Shown: piece after piece, positions 17,344 to 26,563 of the stretch
Layout of the letters: each line of letters opens with the position of its first letter
Position numbering within the stretch: the first letter of the stretch is position 1
NCBI RefSeq assembly: GCF_900100305.1
Contig: NZ_FNEY01000009.1
Coordinates: 1 to 64,000, forward strand
DNA length: 64,000 bases
From: Paracidovorax citrulli
GTDB taxonomy: Bacteria > Pseudomonadota > Gammaproteobacteria > Burkholderiales > Burkholderiaceae_C
Direction: 5' to 3'
Translations under genes and position numbers: made by a program
Notes under the pieces: model-generated
The model's database searches: none
Told to the model about the DNA's origin: nothing
What the model saw: only the letters and a program-made list of their open reading frames with translations

Positions 17344-18962
17344 GCCACCCCGTCGCGCCCCGGATCGGCACCGCCGTGCAGCCGGCCATCCGCCCCGACC
17401 TGCACGCCGTGCACCCAGCCGATCGTGTAGTTGTACGGGTTGCGGAACACCTCGTAGCCGTCCGCCTGCAATGCGCGCGTGACGTGGCGCGGAATGCGGT
17501 TGCACACGTCGATGGAATTGCTGGTGGACGAGAAGCGCGGCGCCGAGACGGCCTCCTGCATGCCCATGCCATGGTCGATCATGTTGAGCAGCACCTGCAG
17601 CACGCCCATCGCGATCTGCGTGCCGCCCGGGGCACCCAGTACGATTTCCGGCCGGCCGTCCTGCAAGACGATGCTCGGGCACGACGACGTGAAACGGCTC
17701 TTGCCCGGCTGGATGCTGCCCGCGCGGCCCGGCCGCGGATCGAACACGCCCATGCAGCCGTTGTAGAAAAAGCCCATGCCCGGCGTGATCACGCCCGAGG
17801 GCATGGCCAGCGAATGCGTCATCGACACGCAGTTGCCGTCGCCGTCCACCACGCTCAGGTGCGTCGTGTCGCGCGGCACGGGCGCCCCCGGGTTCACGCG
17901 CTCCACGCGGAAGCGCTCGCCCGCCCGGATCGCCTCGGCCACGCGCGCCGCGCCGTCCTTGGAGAGCAGTTCCTGAAGCGGCACCTCCACGAAGGCCGGA
18001 TCACCGATGTGGCGGTCCTTGTCCGATGTGGCCTTCTTCATCGCCTCGCTGAGCAGGCGCAGGTAGGCCGGGCCGTTGTGCTCCATCTCCGCGAGCGGGA
18101 AGTTCTCCAGGATGTTCAGCATCTGCAGCAGCATGGCACCGCCGCCCGGAGGCTGGTTGGTGGTGACGGAGCGGCCGCGGTAGCTTCCCACCAGCGGCGC
18201 CACGCGGCGCACGGCATAGCGCCGCAGGTCGTCGAGCGACAGCAGGCCACCCAGCGACTGCACATGCTCCACCATTCGGCGCGCGAGTTCGCCTTCGTAG
18301 AAGGAGGCGATGCCCTCCTGCGCCACCTGCTCCAGCACGTCCGCCATCCCGGGATTGGCGAGCGGCGTGCCGATGGGCTTGGGCGAGCCGTCCGGACGGC
18401 AGTAGAGCGCGCGGCCTTCGTCGCTGTAGCGCAGGCGGTCGAGGTTGCTTACGCGGCCCATGGTGGGCTCGTCGATCCAGAAGGCATGCATGCCGGGCCG
18501 CACGAAGAAGCCGTCGCGCGCCCACGCGATGGCAGGCGCGACCACATCCTTCCACGGCAGGCGGCCATGGGCGCCGTGCATGGCCTCCAGCCCCTTGAGC
18601 GTGGCCGGCGTGGCGATGGACTGCGGGCCGATGTCGTTGACGCGGCCCTTCAGGATGAAGCCGAAGCCGTCCCGGGTCTCGCCTTCGAGCAGGCCGGCCC
18701 ACATGTCTTCGCGGCAGGCGAGCGGCGCGGGTGCGTGGAAGTCGAAGTATTCATGCGCCGCCGGCCCGTTGGCGCCCTGCATGTAGACGGCCGCCGTGCC
18801 GAAACCGGCGATGCCGCACATCAGCGGGTCCACCACGGTCTGGGCCAGCGCGGTGGCGACGGCGGCGTCCACCGCGTTGCCGCCCGCGCGCAGGATCTCG
18901 ATGCCCGATTCGGCCGCTTCGGGCTGCGGGCAGGACACCATGGCTTGCTTGTTCAGGGACAT
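17322..18962 (-). CDS. ggt: Gamma-glutamyltranspeptidase family enzyme
   Basis: An autoprocessing N-terminal nucleophile enzyme that transfers or hydrolyses gamma-glutamyl groups. MVSCPQPEAAESGIEILRAGGNAVDAA begins the family-typical N-terminus; the processing/catalytic Thr is in RDTTHLSVVDGDGN near residue 365, and PPGGGAMLLQMLNIL and GSIQPGKSRFTSSCPSIVL lie on either side. No signal peptide is seen, so this is probably a cytoplasmic or non-classical member, as in 'gamma-glutamyltransferase family' genes paired with uptake receptors. GAGG lies just upstream of the ATG at 18962, 8 bases after the receptor gene stop: the two are an operon. Confidence 0.88.
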   Translation of the reverse strand: MSLNKQAMVSCPQPEAAESGIEILRAGGNAVDAAVATALAQTVVDPLMCGIAGFGTAAVYMQGANGPAAHEYFDFHAPAPLACREDMWAGLLEGETRDGFGFILKGRVNDIGPQSIATPATLKGLEAMHGAHGRLPWKDVVAPAIAWARDGFFVRPGMHAFWIDEPTMGRVSNLDRLRYSDEGRALYCRPDGSPKPIGTPLANPGMADVLEQVAQEGIASFYEGELARRMVEHVQSLGGLLSLDDLRRYAVRRVAPLVGSYRGRSVTTNQPPGGGAMLLQMLNILENFPLAEMEHNGPAYLRLLSEAMKKATSDKDRHIGDPAFVEVPLQELLSKDGAARVAEAIRAGERFRVERVNPGAPVPRDTTHLSVVDGDGNCVSMTHSLAMPSGVITPGMGFFYNGCMGVFDPRPGRAGSIQPGKSRFTSSCPSIVLQDGRPEIVLGAPGGTQIAMGVLQVLLNMIDHGMGMQEAVSAPRFSSTSNSIDVCNRIPRHVTRALQADGYEVFRNPYNYTIGWVHGVQVGADGRLHGGADPGRDGVAYRTSVD

Positions 18963-18970
18963 CTCAGACC

Positions 18971-19963
18971 TCACTTGCCGCTCAGGTTCAGCGCGTCGAG
19001 CGCCGGACCCCAGGCCTGGGTGTCGCGGCGCGCCACCTCCATGAGCTGGCTGGCGGGGCCGGCCATGGGGATCGCGTTCATGGCGCGCAGCTTGGCCTGC
19101 ACCTCGGTGCTGGCGTGGAAGGCGCGCGTGCCCTCGTGCAACTTCGCGATGATCGCGGGGGGCGTGCCGGCCTTGGCGACGATGCCGCTCCAGCCCATGG
19201 TATCGAAGTCCTTCACGCCCAGCTCGTTGGCGGCCGGCACATCAGGCAGTTCGGCAAGGCGCGAAGGCGCCAGCACCACCAGCGGCACCACCTTGCGGTT
19301 CTTGATGTGCGGCAGCGCGGTGCCGGCCACCGGGGCCATCACCTGGGTCTGGCCACCGATGGTCGCCATCAGCCCGTCGGGCTCGCCCTTGAAAGGCACG
19401 TGCGTCATCGAGATGCCGAGCTTCTTCTGCAGCAGTTCCACCGCCAGCTGCGTCGAATTGCCCAGGCCGGAGGACGAGAAGTTCAGCTCGCCCGGGTGCG
19501 CCTTGGCGTACTTCACGAGATCGTCCAGCGACTTGAAGCCCGTGGCGGGGTTGGCCACCAGTACGAAGGGCACGGTGCTGAGCATGCCCACGCCGGTGAA
19601 GTCCTTCTCGGGATCGTATGGCAGCGGCTTGTACACGAACTTGTTGAGCACCATTTGCGACACCCCGCCGAACATCAGCGTGTAGCCGTCCGCCGGCTGG
19701 CCGAGCACCTGCTGCGCCGCGATGATGCCGCCCGCCCCGGGCTTGTTCTCCACGACGATATTGGCGCCCAGCGCCTTGCCGGCGTGTTCGGCCCACAGGC
19801 GGGCCACCGTGTCGGAGCTGCCGCCAGCCTGCTGGGACACCACGAGGCGGATGGGACGGGTGCCGGGGTAACCCGCGGCGTCCTGCGCCAGGGCCGGGGC
19901 GCCGGCCACGGCCCAGGTGAGCGCCACGGCAGCCCACCGGGCCAGGCAAGAAGTTTTGTTCAT
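18971..19963 (-). CDS. Bug/TctC-family periplasmic solute-binding receptor
   Basis: Extracytoplasmic tripartite-tricarboxylate receptor of the kind hugely expanded in Comamonadaceae and Bordetella. 330 residues: signal peptide (LARWAAVALTWAVAGAPALAQ), then YPGTRPIRLVVSQQAGGSSDTVAR, VENKPGAGGIIAAQQV, PDGYTL-type ADGYTLMFGG and LAELPDVPAANELGV, all standard. The TctAB membrane partners are absent nearby. It is upstream of the gamma-glutamyltransferase gene (8-base gap) and divergent from a LysR regulator. A gamma-glutamyl compound or amino-acid derivative is a plausible ligand by context only. Confidence 0.9.
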   Translation of the reverse strand: MNKTSCLARWAAVALTWAVAGAPALAQDAAGYPGTRPIRLVVSQQAGGSSDTVARLWAEHAGKALGANIVVENKPGAGGIIAAQQVLGQPADGYTLMFGGVSQMVLNKFVYKPLPYDPEKDFTGVGMLSTVPFVLVANPATGFKSLDDLVKYAKAHPGELNFSSSGLGNSTQLAVELLQKKLGISMTHVPFKGEPDGLMATIGGQTQVMAPVAGTALPHIKNRKVVPLVVLAPSRLAELPDVPAANELGVKDFDTMGWSGIVAKAGTPPAIIAKLHEGTRAFHASTEVQAKLRAMNAIPMAGPASQLMEVARRDTQAWGPALDALNLSGK

Positions 19964-20090
19964 GGTATGCAATCTCCGAAGAAACAGGGTGCGTGCAGCC
20001 GTGCCCATGCCGGCCTTCCTGGAGCGATTATTCGGAGGTGCATGCCCCGGGACCAGCGAATTCGCCCGATGGATCCATTAGCATTTACTC

Positions 20091-21056
20091 ATGTCTCTTG
20101 AACACGTGGCCTGGGCACGCCGGCTGAAGATCCGGCACCTCGAATCCTTCCTCGTGCTGGACGAGGCCGGCACGCTGACCGAGGCGGCCGCGCGCATGCA
20201 CATGACGCAGTCGGCCATGTCGCACTGGCTGGCGGACCTGGAGGAACTGGTGGGCATGCCCCTGGTCACGCGCGGGCGGCGCATCCAGCTCACGCCGGCC
20301 GGGGTCATCATGAAGCGGCTGGCCGTGGGCGTGCTGGGCGACATCTCGCGCACGCAGCTCGAGCTGGGCGCGGTGGCCGCGGGCCGCAGCGCGCGCCTGC
20401 ACATCGGCAGCGTGTGGGCCGGCGTGGCACGCGGGGTGCCGCAGGCGCTGGCGCAGTTCCAGGCCCTGCACCCGTACATCTCGGTCACCGTGTCGGAGAG
20501 TCCGTTCGGGAACCTGCTGGAGGGGCTGGAGAACCGGCAGCTGGACGTGGTGATCGGCTCGCTGGACGCGCGCGCCTGGCAGGGGCGGCTGGAACACCGC
20601 GAGCTGTTCGAGGACAACGTCTGCCTGGTGGTGGGCCGCGCCAGCCGCTTCTGGGATGCGCCCGGGCCCGTGCGCCTGGCCGACCTGCTGCAGGAGAACT
20701 GGATCATGCCGCCCAAGGGCACGCTGATGCGCTCGCAGCTGGACACGGCCCTGCTCGACAGCGGTGCGTCCTGGCTGCTGCCCAAGGTGGAGACCGCCGC
20801 CATCACCACGCTGCAGGCCCTGCTGCACCAGGGCGACAACGTGGGCGTGTGCTCCGGGGCCATGGCCGAGTACCAGGCCACGCTGGGCAACCTGCGGGTG
20901 CTGCCGCTGGACCGTGCCATCCCCTTCGGCCCGGTGGGCGTGGTCTGGAGCCGCGACCATGCCTCGGAGGCCGTGCGGCTTTTCGTGGAGCACATCACCG
21001 AGGCCACCATGGCGAGCCCATCCGCAGCCAGTGCCCCAGCCGGTCGGGACCGCTGA
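20091..21056 (+). CDS. LysR-family transcriptional regulator
   Basis: 321 residues with the N-terminal winged helix (IRHLESFLVLDEAGTLTEAAARMHMTQSAMSHWLADLEE at about 14-51) and a periplasmic-binding-like effector domain. Longer N-terminal extension than usual (MSLEHVAWARRLK). It is divergent from the receptor/gamma-glutamyltransferase operon across a 127-base gap, so it most likely controls that operon and itself. The convergent neighbour is the E1-type dehydrogenase pseudogene, whose stop is 14 bases beyond this stop. Confidence 0.9.
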   Translation: MSLEHVAWARRLKIRHLESFLVLDEAGTLTEAAARMHMTQSAMSHWLADLEELVGMPLVTRGRRIQLTPAGVIMKRLAVGVLGDISRTQLELGAVAAGRSARLHIGSVWAGVARGVPQALAQFQALHPYISVTVSESPFGNLLEGLENRQLDVVIGSLDARAWQGRLEHRELFEDNVCLVVGRASRFWDAPGPVRLADLLQENWIMPPKGTLMRSQLDTALLDSGASWLLPKVETAAITTLQALLHQGDNVGVCSGAMAEYQATLGNLRVLPLDRAIPFGPVGVVWSRDHASEAVRLFVEHITEATMASPSAASAPAGRDR

Positions 21057-21069
21057 AGCCCACGCAGGA

Positions 21070-23753
21070 TCAAGCCGCTGCGCCGTCCCGGCGCAGCAAG
21101 CTGCGCGCGGCCTCGGCCACGCTGGCCGCATCCACGCCGAAGTAGCTGCGCAGCGCGGCGCGCGTGTCGCTGCGGCCGAAGCCGTCGGTGCCCAGCGTGA
21201 CGTAGCGGCGGCCTTCGGGCAGGAAGGCACGCACGCTCTCGGGCACGGCACGCACGTAGTCCGTGGCGGCAACCACGGGGCCGTGCGTGCCCTTCAGCAC
21301 CTGCGCGAGCCAGGGCGTGCCCGGCTCGGCGTCGCCCTGCAGCAGGCGCTGCTCGCAGGCCACGCCGTCGCGCGCCAGCTCGCTCCAGCTGGTCACGCTC
21401 ACCACCGTCACCTGCACGCCCTCGGCCGCCAGGGCCTGCGCGGCATGGACCACTTCGGTGAGGATGGCGCCGGACCCCAGCAGGGTGACCGCGGGCGCGT
21501 CGGCCTGGCCGTGGGGGGCGTGGGACCACTGAACACATAGCAGCCGCGCAGCACGCCTTCCTCCGCGCCCGGCGGCAGGTCGGGCTGGGCGTAGTTCTCG
21601 TTCATGAGCGTGACGTAATAGAACACGTCGCGCTGCTCCAACAGCATCTCGCGCATGCCGGCATCCAGGATGACGGCCAGCTCGCCCGCATGCGCCGGGT
21701 CGTAGGCCTTGCAGTTGGGAATGGTGGCGGCCACGAGGTGGCTGGAGCCGTCCTGGTGCTGCAGCCCTTCGCCGCCCAGCGTGGTGCGGCCCGAGGTCGC
21801 GCCGAGCAGGAAGCCCCGCGCGCGCTGGTCGGCCGCGGCCCAGATGGCGTCGCCCACGCGCTGGAAGCCGAACATGGAGTAGTAGATGTAGAACGGCAGC
21901 ATCGCCAGGCCGTGCACGCTGTAGCTGGTGGCCGCGGCCGTCCAGCTGGCGATGGCGCCGGCCTCGCTGATGCCCTCCTCCAGGATCTGGCCGTCCAGCG
22001 CCTCGCGGTAGCTCAGCACCGAGCCGATGTCCTCCGGCGCGTAGCGCTGGCCCAGGCTGCTGTAGATGCCCACCTGCTTGAAGAGATTCGCCATGCCGAA
22101 GGTGCGCGCCTCGTCGGCCACGATGGGCACGATGCGCGGGCCCAGCTGCGAGTCCTTGAGCAGTGCGCCCAGCATGCGCACGAAGGCCATGGTGGTGCTC
22201 ATCTCCTTGCCCTGGGCCTGCAGCGCGAACTGGGCGTATTGCGCCACGGGTGGCACGGGCACCACGTCGCAGGCGGTCTCGCGGCGCGGCATCGTGCCGC
22301 CCAGTGCGGCGCGGCGCTCGCGCAGGTAGCGCATTTCAGGACTGTCACCGGCCGGGCGGTAGAAAGCCAGGCCCGTGGCCTGCGCATCGGTGAGCGGCAG
22401 GTTGAACCGGTTGCGGAACTCCAGCAGGTCGGATTCATCCAGCTTCTTCTGGCTGTGCGTGGTCATCCTGCCCTGGCCTGCCGTGCCCATTCCATAGCCC
22501 TTCTTGGTATGGGCCAGGACCACCGTGGGCTGGCCGCGGTGGGCGGCGGCCGCGGCATACGCGGCGTGGATCTTCACGAGGTCGTGGCCGCCGCGCTTGA
22601 GGCGGTCGATCTGCTCGTCGGTCAGGCCCTGGGCCAGCGCCACCAGTTCCGGCGACTGGCCGAAGAAATGGTCGCGGTTGTAGCGCCCGTCCTTGGCGGC
22701 GAAGGTCTGCATCTGCCCATCCACCGTGCCGCCCAGCGTGCGCGCCAGCGTACCGGTCAGGTCGCGCGCGAAGAGGCCGTCCCAGTCGCTGCCCCAGAGC
22801 AGCTTGACCACGTTCCAGCCCGCGCCCGCGAAAAGGCGCTCCAGCTCATCGACGATGCGGCCGTTGCCGCGCACCGGGCCATCGAGCCGCTGCAGGTTGC
22901 AGTTGACCACCCAGACGAGGTTGTCCAGCCCCTCGCGCGCGGCGAGCGTCAATGCGCTCATGCTTTCGGGCTCGTCCATCTCGCCATCGCCGAATACGCC
23001 CCACACTTTCCTGCCCTGGCAATCGAGCAGGTTGCGGTGCGTGAGGTAGCGCATGAAGCGCGCGTGGTAGATGCTGCTGATCGGGCCGATGCCCATGGAG
23101 CCCGTGGGGAACTGCCAGAAGTCGGGCATGAGCCAGGGGTGCGGATAGCTGGAGAGGCCCTGCGCGCCCGCCGCGGGCGCGGTGATCTCCTGGCGGTAGT
23201 GCTGCAGGTCGTGCTCGGTCAGCCGGCCTTCGAGATAGGCGCGCGCATAGACGCCCGGCGCGCTGTGCGGCTGGAAGAACACGAGGTCGCCCCGGTGCTG
23301 GCCGGGGCCGGTGCCCTCGCGTGCGCGGAAGAAGTGGTTGAAGCCGGCCTCGAACAGGTCGGCCGCGCTCGCGTAGCTGGCGATGTGACCGCCCAGCTCG
23401 CCATAGGCCTGGTTGGCGCGCACCACCATGGCCAGGGCATTCCAGCGCATGAGGGAGGCCAGCCGCTCCTCGATGGCCAGGTCGCCGGGGAACACCGGCT
23501 GCGCCTCCACGGCCACGGTGTTGACATACGGCGTGTTCAGCGTGGGCTGCCAGCCGGTGTGCTGCTGGCGCGCCAGGGCAGCGAGTTCGTCCAGCACGAA
23601 GCGGGCGCGCTCGGGCCCCTGGGTGGCGACCAGGGCCAGGAAGGCATCGCGCCATTCGGCGGTTTCCTGCGGATCGGCATCGGCAACGGGAGTGCCTAAG
23701 GCCGTGGTGGCGGCCTGGGCACCCAGGGCATGGAGCGGCAGCGGAGCGTTCAT
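21070..23753 (-). pseudogene. Pyruvate dehydrogenase E1-type protein (AceE/MdeB-like), frameshifted
   Basis: Homodimeric 2-oxoacid dehydrogenase E1, thiamine-diphosphate dependent. From MNAPLPLHALGAQ (ATG 23753) the frame is open to GCYVFSG near 21530, covering the ThDP motif (VWGVFGDGEMDEPES), the QKKLDESDLLEFRNRF region and the transketolase-like middle domain (EARTFGMANLFKQVGIYS, HQDGSSHL). There one base is missing; the next frame continues with HGQADAPAVTLLGSGAILTE to SLLRRDGAAA at 21070. No E2 or E3 gene is adjacent, and an Lrp/AsnC regulator is divergent, an arrangement recalling mdeB/mdeR of methionine catabolism in Pseudomonas. The C-terminal domain would be lost if the indel is real. 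Confidence 0.8.
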
Positions 23754-23858
23754 GCCGAAGCACTCTACCGGCCCCGGCGCGGCATGGGCGGCTGTTCGGC
23801 ATCCTGGCAAACCCCGAATGACAGCATTTCATGCCGGCGATCTTCTAAACTGCGGCAC

Positions 23859-24332
23859 ATGAAGCTGGACACGATCGATCTGCGCATCCTGGCCGAACTG
23901 CAGGCCGACGGCTCGCTCTCCAATGTGGAGCTGGCGCGGCGCGTGCATCTTTCGCCCTCGCCCTGCCTCGCGCGCGTCAAGGCGCTGGAGGCCTCGGGGG
24001 TGATTGCGCGCTACGTCGCCCTGGCGAACCCGGCCGTGCTGGGCCTGGGGCTGAACGTGTTCATCAGCATCAGCCTGAAATCGCAGGCCAAGGAGGCACT
24101 GGCGCAGTTCGAGCGTCGCATCGCCGAGCATGACGAGGTCATGGAGTGCTACCTGATGAGCGGCGACTCGGACTACCTGATCCGCGTGGCCGTCGCCGAC
24201 ATCGGCGCTCTGGAGCGCTTCATCCTGGAGCAGCTCACGCCCATTCCGGGCATCGAGAAGATCCGCTCCAGCTTCGCGCTCAAGCAGGTGCGTTACAAGA
24301 CCGCCCTGCCGCTTCCACTGCCGCCCGCGTGA
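23859..24332 (+). CDS. Lrp/AsnC-family regulator
   Basis: 157-residue regulator: N-terminal helix-turn-helix (LDTIDLRILAELQADGSLSNVELARRVHLSPSPCLARVKALE) and C-terminal RAM ligand domain (ERRIAEHDEVMECYLMSGDSDYLIRVAV). It is divergent from the E1-type dehydrogenase gene with 105 bases between, so it probably activates that gene in response to an amino acid, by analogy with MdeR. Typical length; no anomalies. Confidence 0.92.
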   Translation: MKLDTIDLRILAELQADGSLSNVELARRVHLSPSPCLARVKALEASGVIARYVALANPAVLGLGLNVFISISLKSQAKEALAQFERRIAEHDEVMECYLMSGDSDYLIRVAVADIGALERFILEQLTPIPGIEKIRSSFALKQVRYKTALPLPLPPA

Positions 24333-24359
24333 CTGCGCAGGGCCGCGGCCACCGCGGCC

Positions 24360-24668
24360 TCACCACGCGGCGTCGAACAGCTCCAGTTGCGGAGGGCCCA
24401 GGTACAAGTCGCGCTTCTGGTCGGCGTTCGCATGCGCGGCGCGGAAGGCCTCCGAACGCGTCCAGTCCTCGAAGTGCGCGCGAGACTGCCACACCGTGTG
24501 CGAGGCGAACAGCGTGCGCTCCGCGGTGGTCTCGCCACGCAGCAGGTGGAACGACTGGAAGCCGGGCACCTGGGCCAGGTGGCTGTCGCGCTGGCGCCAG
24601 ATCTCGACGAATTCGTCCTCGCGGCCGGGGACGATGCGGAAACGGTTCATGGCGATGAAAAGAGGCAT
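24360..24668 (-). CDS. Antibiotic-biosynthesis-monooxygenase-fold protein
   Basis: 102-residue dimeric alpha-beta barrel of the ABM superfamily: FIAMNRFRIVPGREDEFVEIWRQR, FQSFHLLRGET and FASHTVWQSRAHFEDWTRSEAF. The pattern (Asn near the N-terminus, His and Trp in the middle) is close to the heme-degrading IsdG/HmoB-type members, but a purely chemical role cannot be assigned. It starts at ATG 24668 and lies 19 bases downstream of the DUF3014 gene; its end faces the lrp gene 27 bases away. Confidence 0.8.
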   Translation of the reverse strand: MPLFIAMNRFRIVPGREDEFVEIWRQRDSHLAQVPGFQSFHLLRGETTAERTLFASHTVWQSRAHFEDWTRSEAFRAAHANADQKRDLYLGPPQLELFDAAW

Positions 24669-24687
24669 GGCGGGCGTCGTGGGTTGA

Positions 24688-25668
24688 TCAGGGTGCGGCG
24701 CTCGCGGCCACCGACGGAGCAGGCACGGCGGCGGCCTGGGCAGGCGCATTGGCCGAGACCAGCCGGCGGCGCAGGTCGGCCAGCACGGCCTTGACCCGGC
24801 GTGCGTTCTCCGGCCCGATGCGCAGCATCATCTTCTGGCCACTGGACAGCGCCTGCAGGTGCGGATCGGCGAATTCGTAGCGCACCCAGGGCCGGGTGGA
24901 CGGCACGTCGCCCTGCACGCGGGTGAGCTGCAGGCGCAGGGGCCCGCGCGGCTCGGGCGTTTCCTGCAGGTGACCCAGCACGGCCACGAGCCGGTCGTTG
25001 AAGTAGCCCTTGGGATAGCCCAGGTCCACATAGGTCTGCTGGAACAACGGGTAGAGCTGCCGGTAGAGGGCCACCGCGCGGTCGCGCGGTACCGCTTCCA
25101 CGAGGGCGACCAGGGCCTGGTAGCGCGCGGCATTGGCCGCAGCGATGGTGGCGTGCAGCGGCGCGCCGTTCTCGTCCACCGCACTGCCGGGCTCCGCCTG
25201 CACCGCCAGGTGCTGCGGCGCGGGCTGCACGGGCCACAGGCGCGACGGCGCCTGGGTCCGGGGCAGGTTGTCCACGGTGACCACGATGCGCCGCACGATG
25301 TCGTCCAGATGCAGCAGGGCGGCGATGCGATCGCTCCCCAGCCATTCGCCCAGCGCCTGTGCGATGAAGGCGTCGGAGTCCTTCGGCGCGGGCGGCGGCG
25401 GCGCCTGCGCGGAGTCCACGGGGTGCTGCGGCCCGGAGGCCACGGGCTCCGGCACGGATGCCGGCGCCTCGGCCACGGGGGGCTCGGGCGCCCGGGTGGC
25501 CGGTGGAGGCTCCGCCATGCGGGAGGACGGCGGAATCCACCCGAACCACCAGGCGGCACCCGCCAGCGCGGCGGCACCGGCCACGCCCGCCAGTACCCAG
25601 CCCACGGGCGATGCGCGGCGCGGCAAAGAGGACGGCGGGCGGAAATCCTGGGGATCGGAATCGGGCAT
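24688..25668 (-). CDS. DUF3014 membrane-anchored protein
   Basis: 326 residues from MPDSDPQDFRPP (ATG 25668). One N-terminal transmembrane helix at about 24-46 (VGWVLAGVAGAAALAGAAWWF), a Pro-rich linker to about 100, and then a DUF3014 domain: FIAQALGEWLGSDRIAALLHLDDIVRRIVVTVDNL, YPLFQQTYVDLGYPKGYFNDRLVAVL. Role unknown; likely periplasmic with a cytoplasmic stub. The low-complexity C-terminus (PAQAAAVPAPS) is typical of the lineage. Confidence 0.82.
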   Translation of the reverse strand: MPDSDPQDFRPPSSLPRRASPVGWVLAGVAGAAALAGAAWWFGWIPPSSRMAEPPPATRAPEPPVAEAPASVPEPVASGPQHPVDSAQAPPPPAPKDSDAFIAQALGEWLGSDRIAALLHLDDIVRRIVVTVDNLPRTQAPSRLWPVQPAPQHLAVQAEPGSAVDENGAPLHATIAAANAARYQALVALVEAVPRDRAVALYRQLYPLFQQTYVDLGYPKGYFNDRLVAVLGHLQETPEPRGPLRLQLTRVQGDVPSTRPWVRYEFADPHLQALSSGQKMMLRIGPENARRVKAVLADLRRRLVSANAPAQAAAVPAPSVAASAAP

Positions 25669-25823
25669 GCGGATGTCTTTCGCGAACGGAAACGCGGCGC
25701 GCGCCGCGGCGGAATGCAGGGCCTGCGAAAGCAGCCCCGCCACCGCCCATTGTGGAGCCGCGCCGCGAGCGGCGCGGTAAGCGCATGTGACCGGATGCGC
25801 AGGCAGCCGCCACCCCGGCGGCG

Positions 25824-26531
25824 TCAGCGCGCGAGCGCCTCGGCCTCACCGAGGGCGGCCAGCCAGTCCATCGCCTCGCGCAGCTCGCCGGGGCGGATCT
25901 CGTGCATGCCGGGGTATTCCCGGTAGGTCAGGGCCAGCGGCAGGCCGCGCGCATGGTCGCGAAGGGCGCGGGCGCTCGCCAGCGGGATCACGTTGTCCTG
26001 CTCGCCATGGCTCACCCACAGCGCACGGCCCCGCAGCGCGGCAGGTTCCACCGCATGGGGCAGCACCTGGGGCAGCAGCCGGCTGTGCCAGACCATGGCG
26101 GCCTGCAGCAGTTCCGGCCGGGTGAGCAGCAGGGACAACGCCATGATGCCGCCCTGGCTGAACCCGCCCACCACCACGCGCTCCGGCGGCACGCCGAGCT
26201 GCGCGGCGGCGCTTTCCACGGTGCGCGCCAGCAGGCTGCGGCTGGCGATCTCCTGGGCCTCATGGATGGTGCGGCTGCCATCGGGCTCCACCGAGAATTC
26301 GAACCAGGTGTTCGCCCCCGGCCCCATGGCGTAGGGCGCACGCAGGCTCAGCACGTGGAAGTGCCCGGGCACGGCGGGCACGAGCGAGAAAAGGTCTTTT
26401 TCATGGCTGCCCACGCCGTGCATGAGCACCAGCAGCCAGGGCTGCGCCGTATCCGGCGCGGCACGGCGGCCGAGAAAGGCGAGCGGCAAATCCAGCAGGG
26501 GGGGCGGCGCGAAGGAAGTGGACTGGGTCAT
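25824..26531 (-). CDS. Phospholipase/carboxylesterase family alpha/beta hydrolase
   Basis: 235-residue serine hydrolase with the small carboxylesterase fold: LMHGVGSHEKDLFSLVP (oxyanion region), VVVGGFSQGGIMAL (nucleophile Ser in GFSQG), WVSHGEQDNVIPL (Asp) and YPGMHEIRP (His). No signal peptide. The start is ATG 26531; upstream in-frame sequence is GC-rich and not family-like. It lies 32 bases after the dioxygenase gene, probably on one transcript. Confidence 0.87.
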   Translation of the reverse strand: MTQSTSFAPPPLLDLPLAFLGRRAAPDTAQPWLLVLMHGVGSHEKDLFSLVPAVPGHFHVLSLRAPYAMGPGANTWFEFSVEPDGSRTIHEAQEIASRSLLARTVESAAAQLGVPPERVVVGGFSQGGIMALSLLLTRPELLQAAMVWHSRLLPQVLPHAVEPAALRGRALWVSHGEQDNVIPLASARALRDHARGLPLALTYREYPGMHEIRPGELREAMDWLAALGEAEALAR

Positions 26532-26563
26532 CGGGACTTGGAGCGGCTGGCCGTCCCGGAGTT

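Noticed and set aside
17097-19685. 862-codon plus-strand frame antisense to the gamma-glutamyltransferase and receptor genes
   Set aside because: Composition is typical of shadow frames (Arg/Ala/Gly/His) and the minus strand has clear family motifs throughout.
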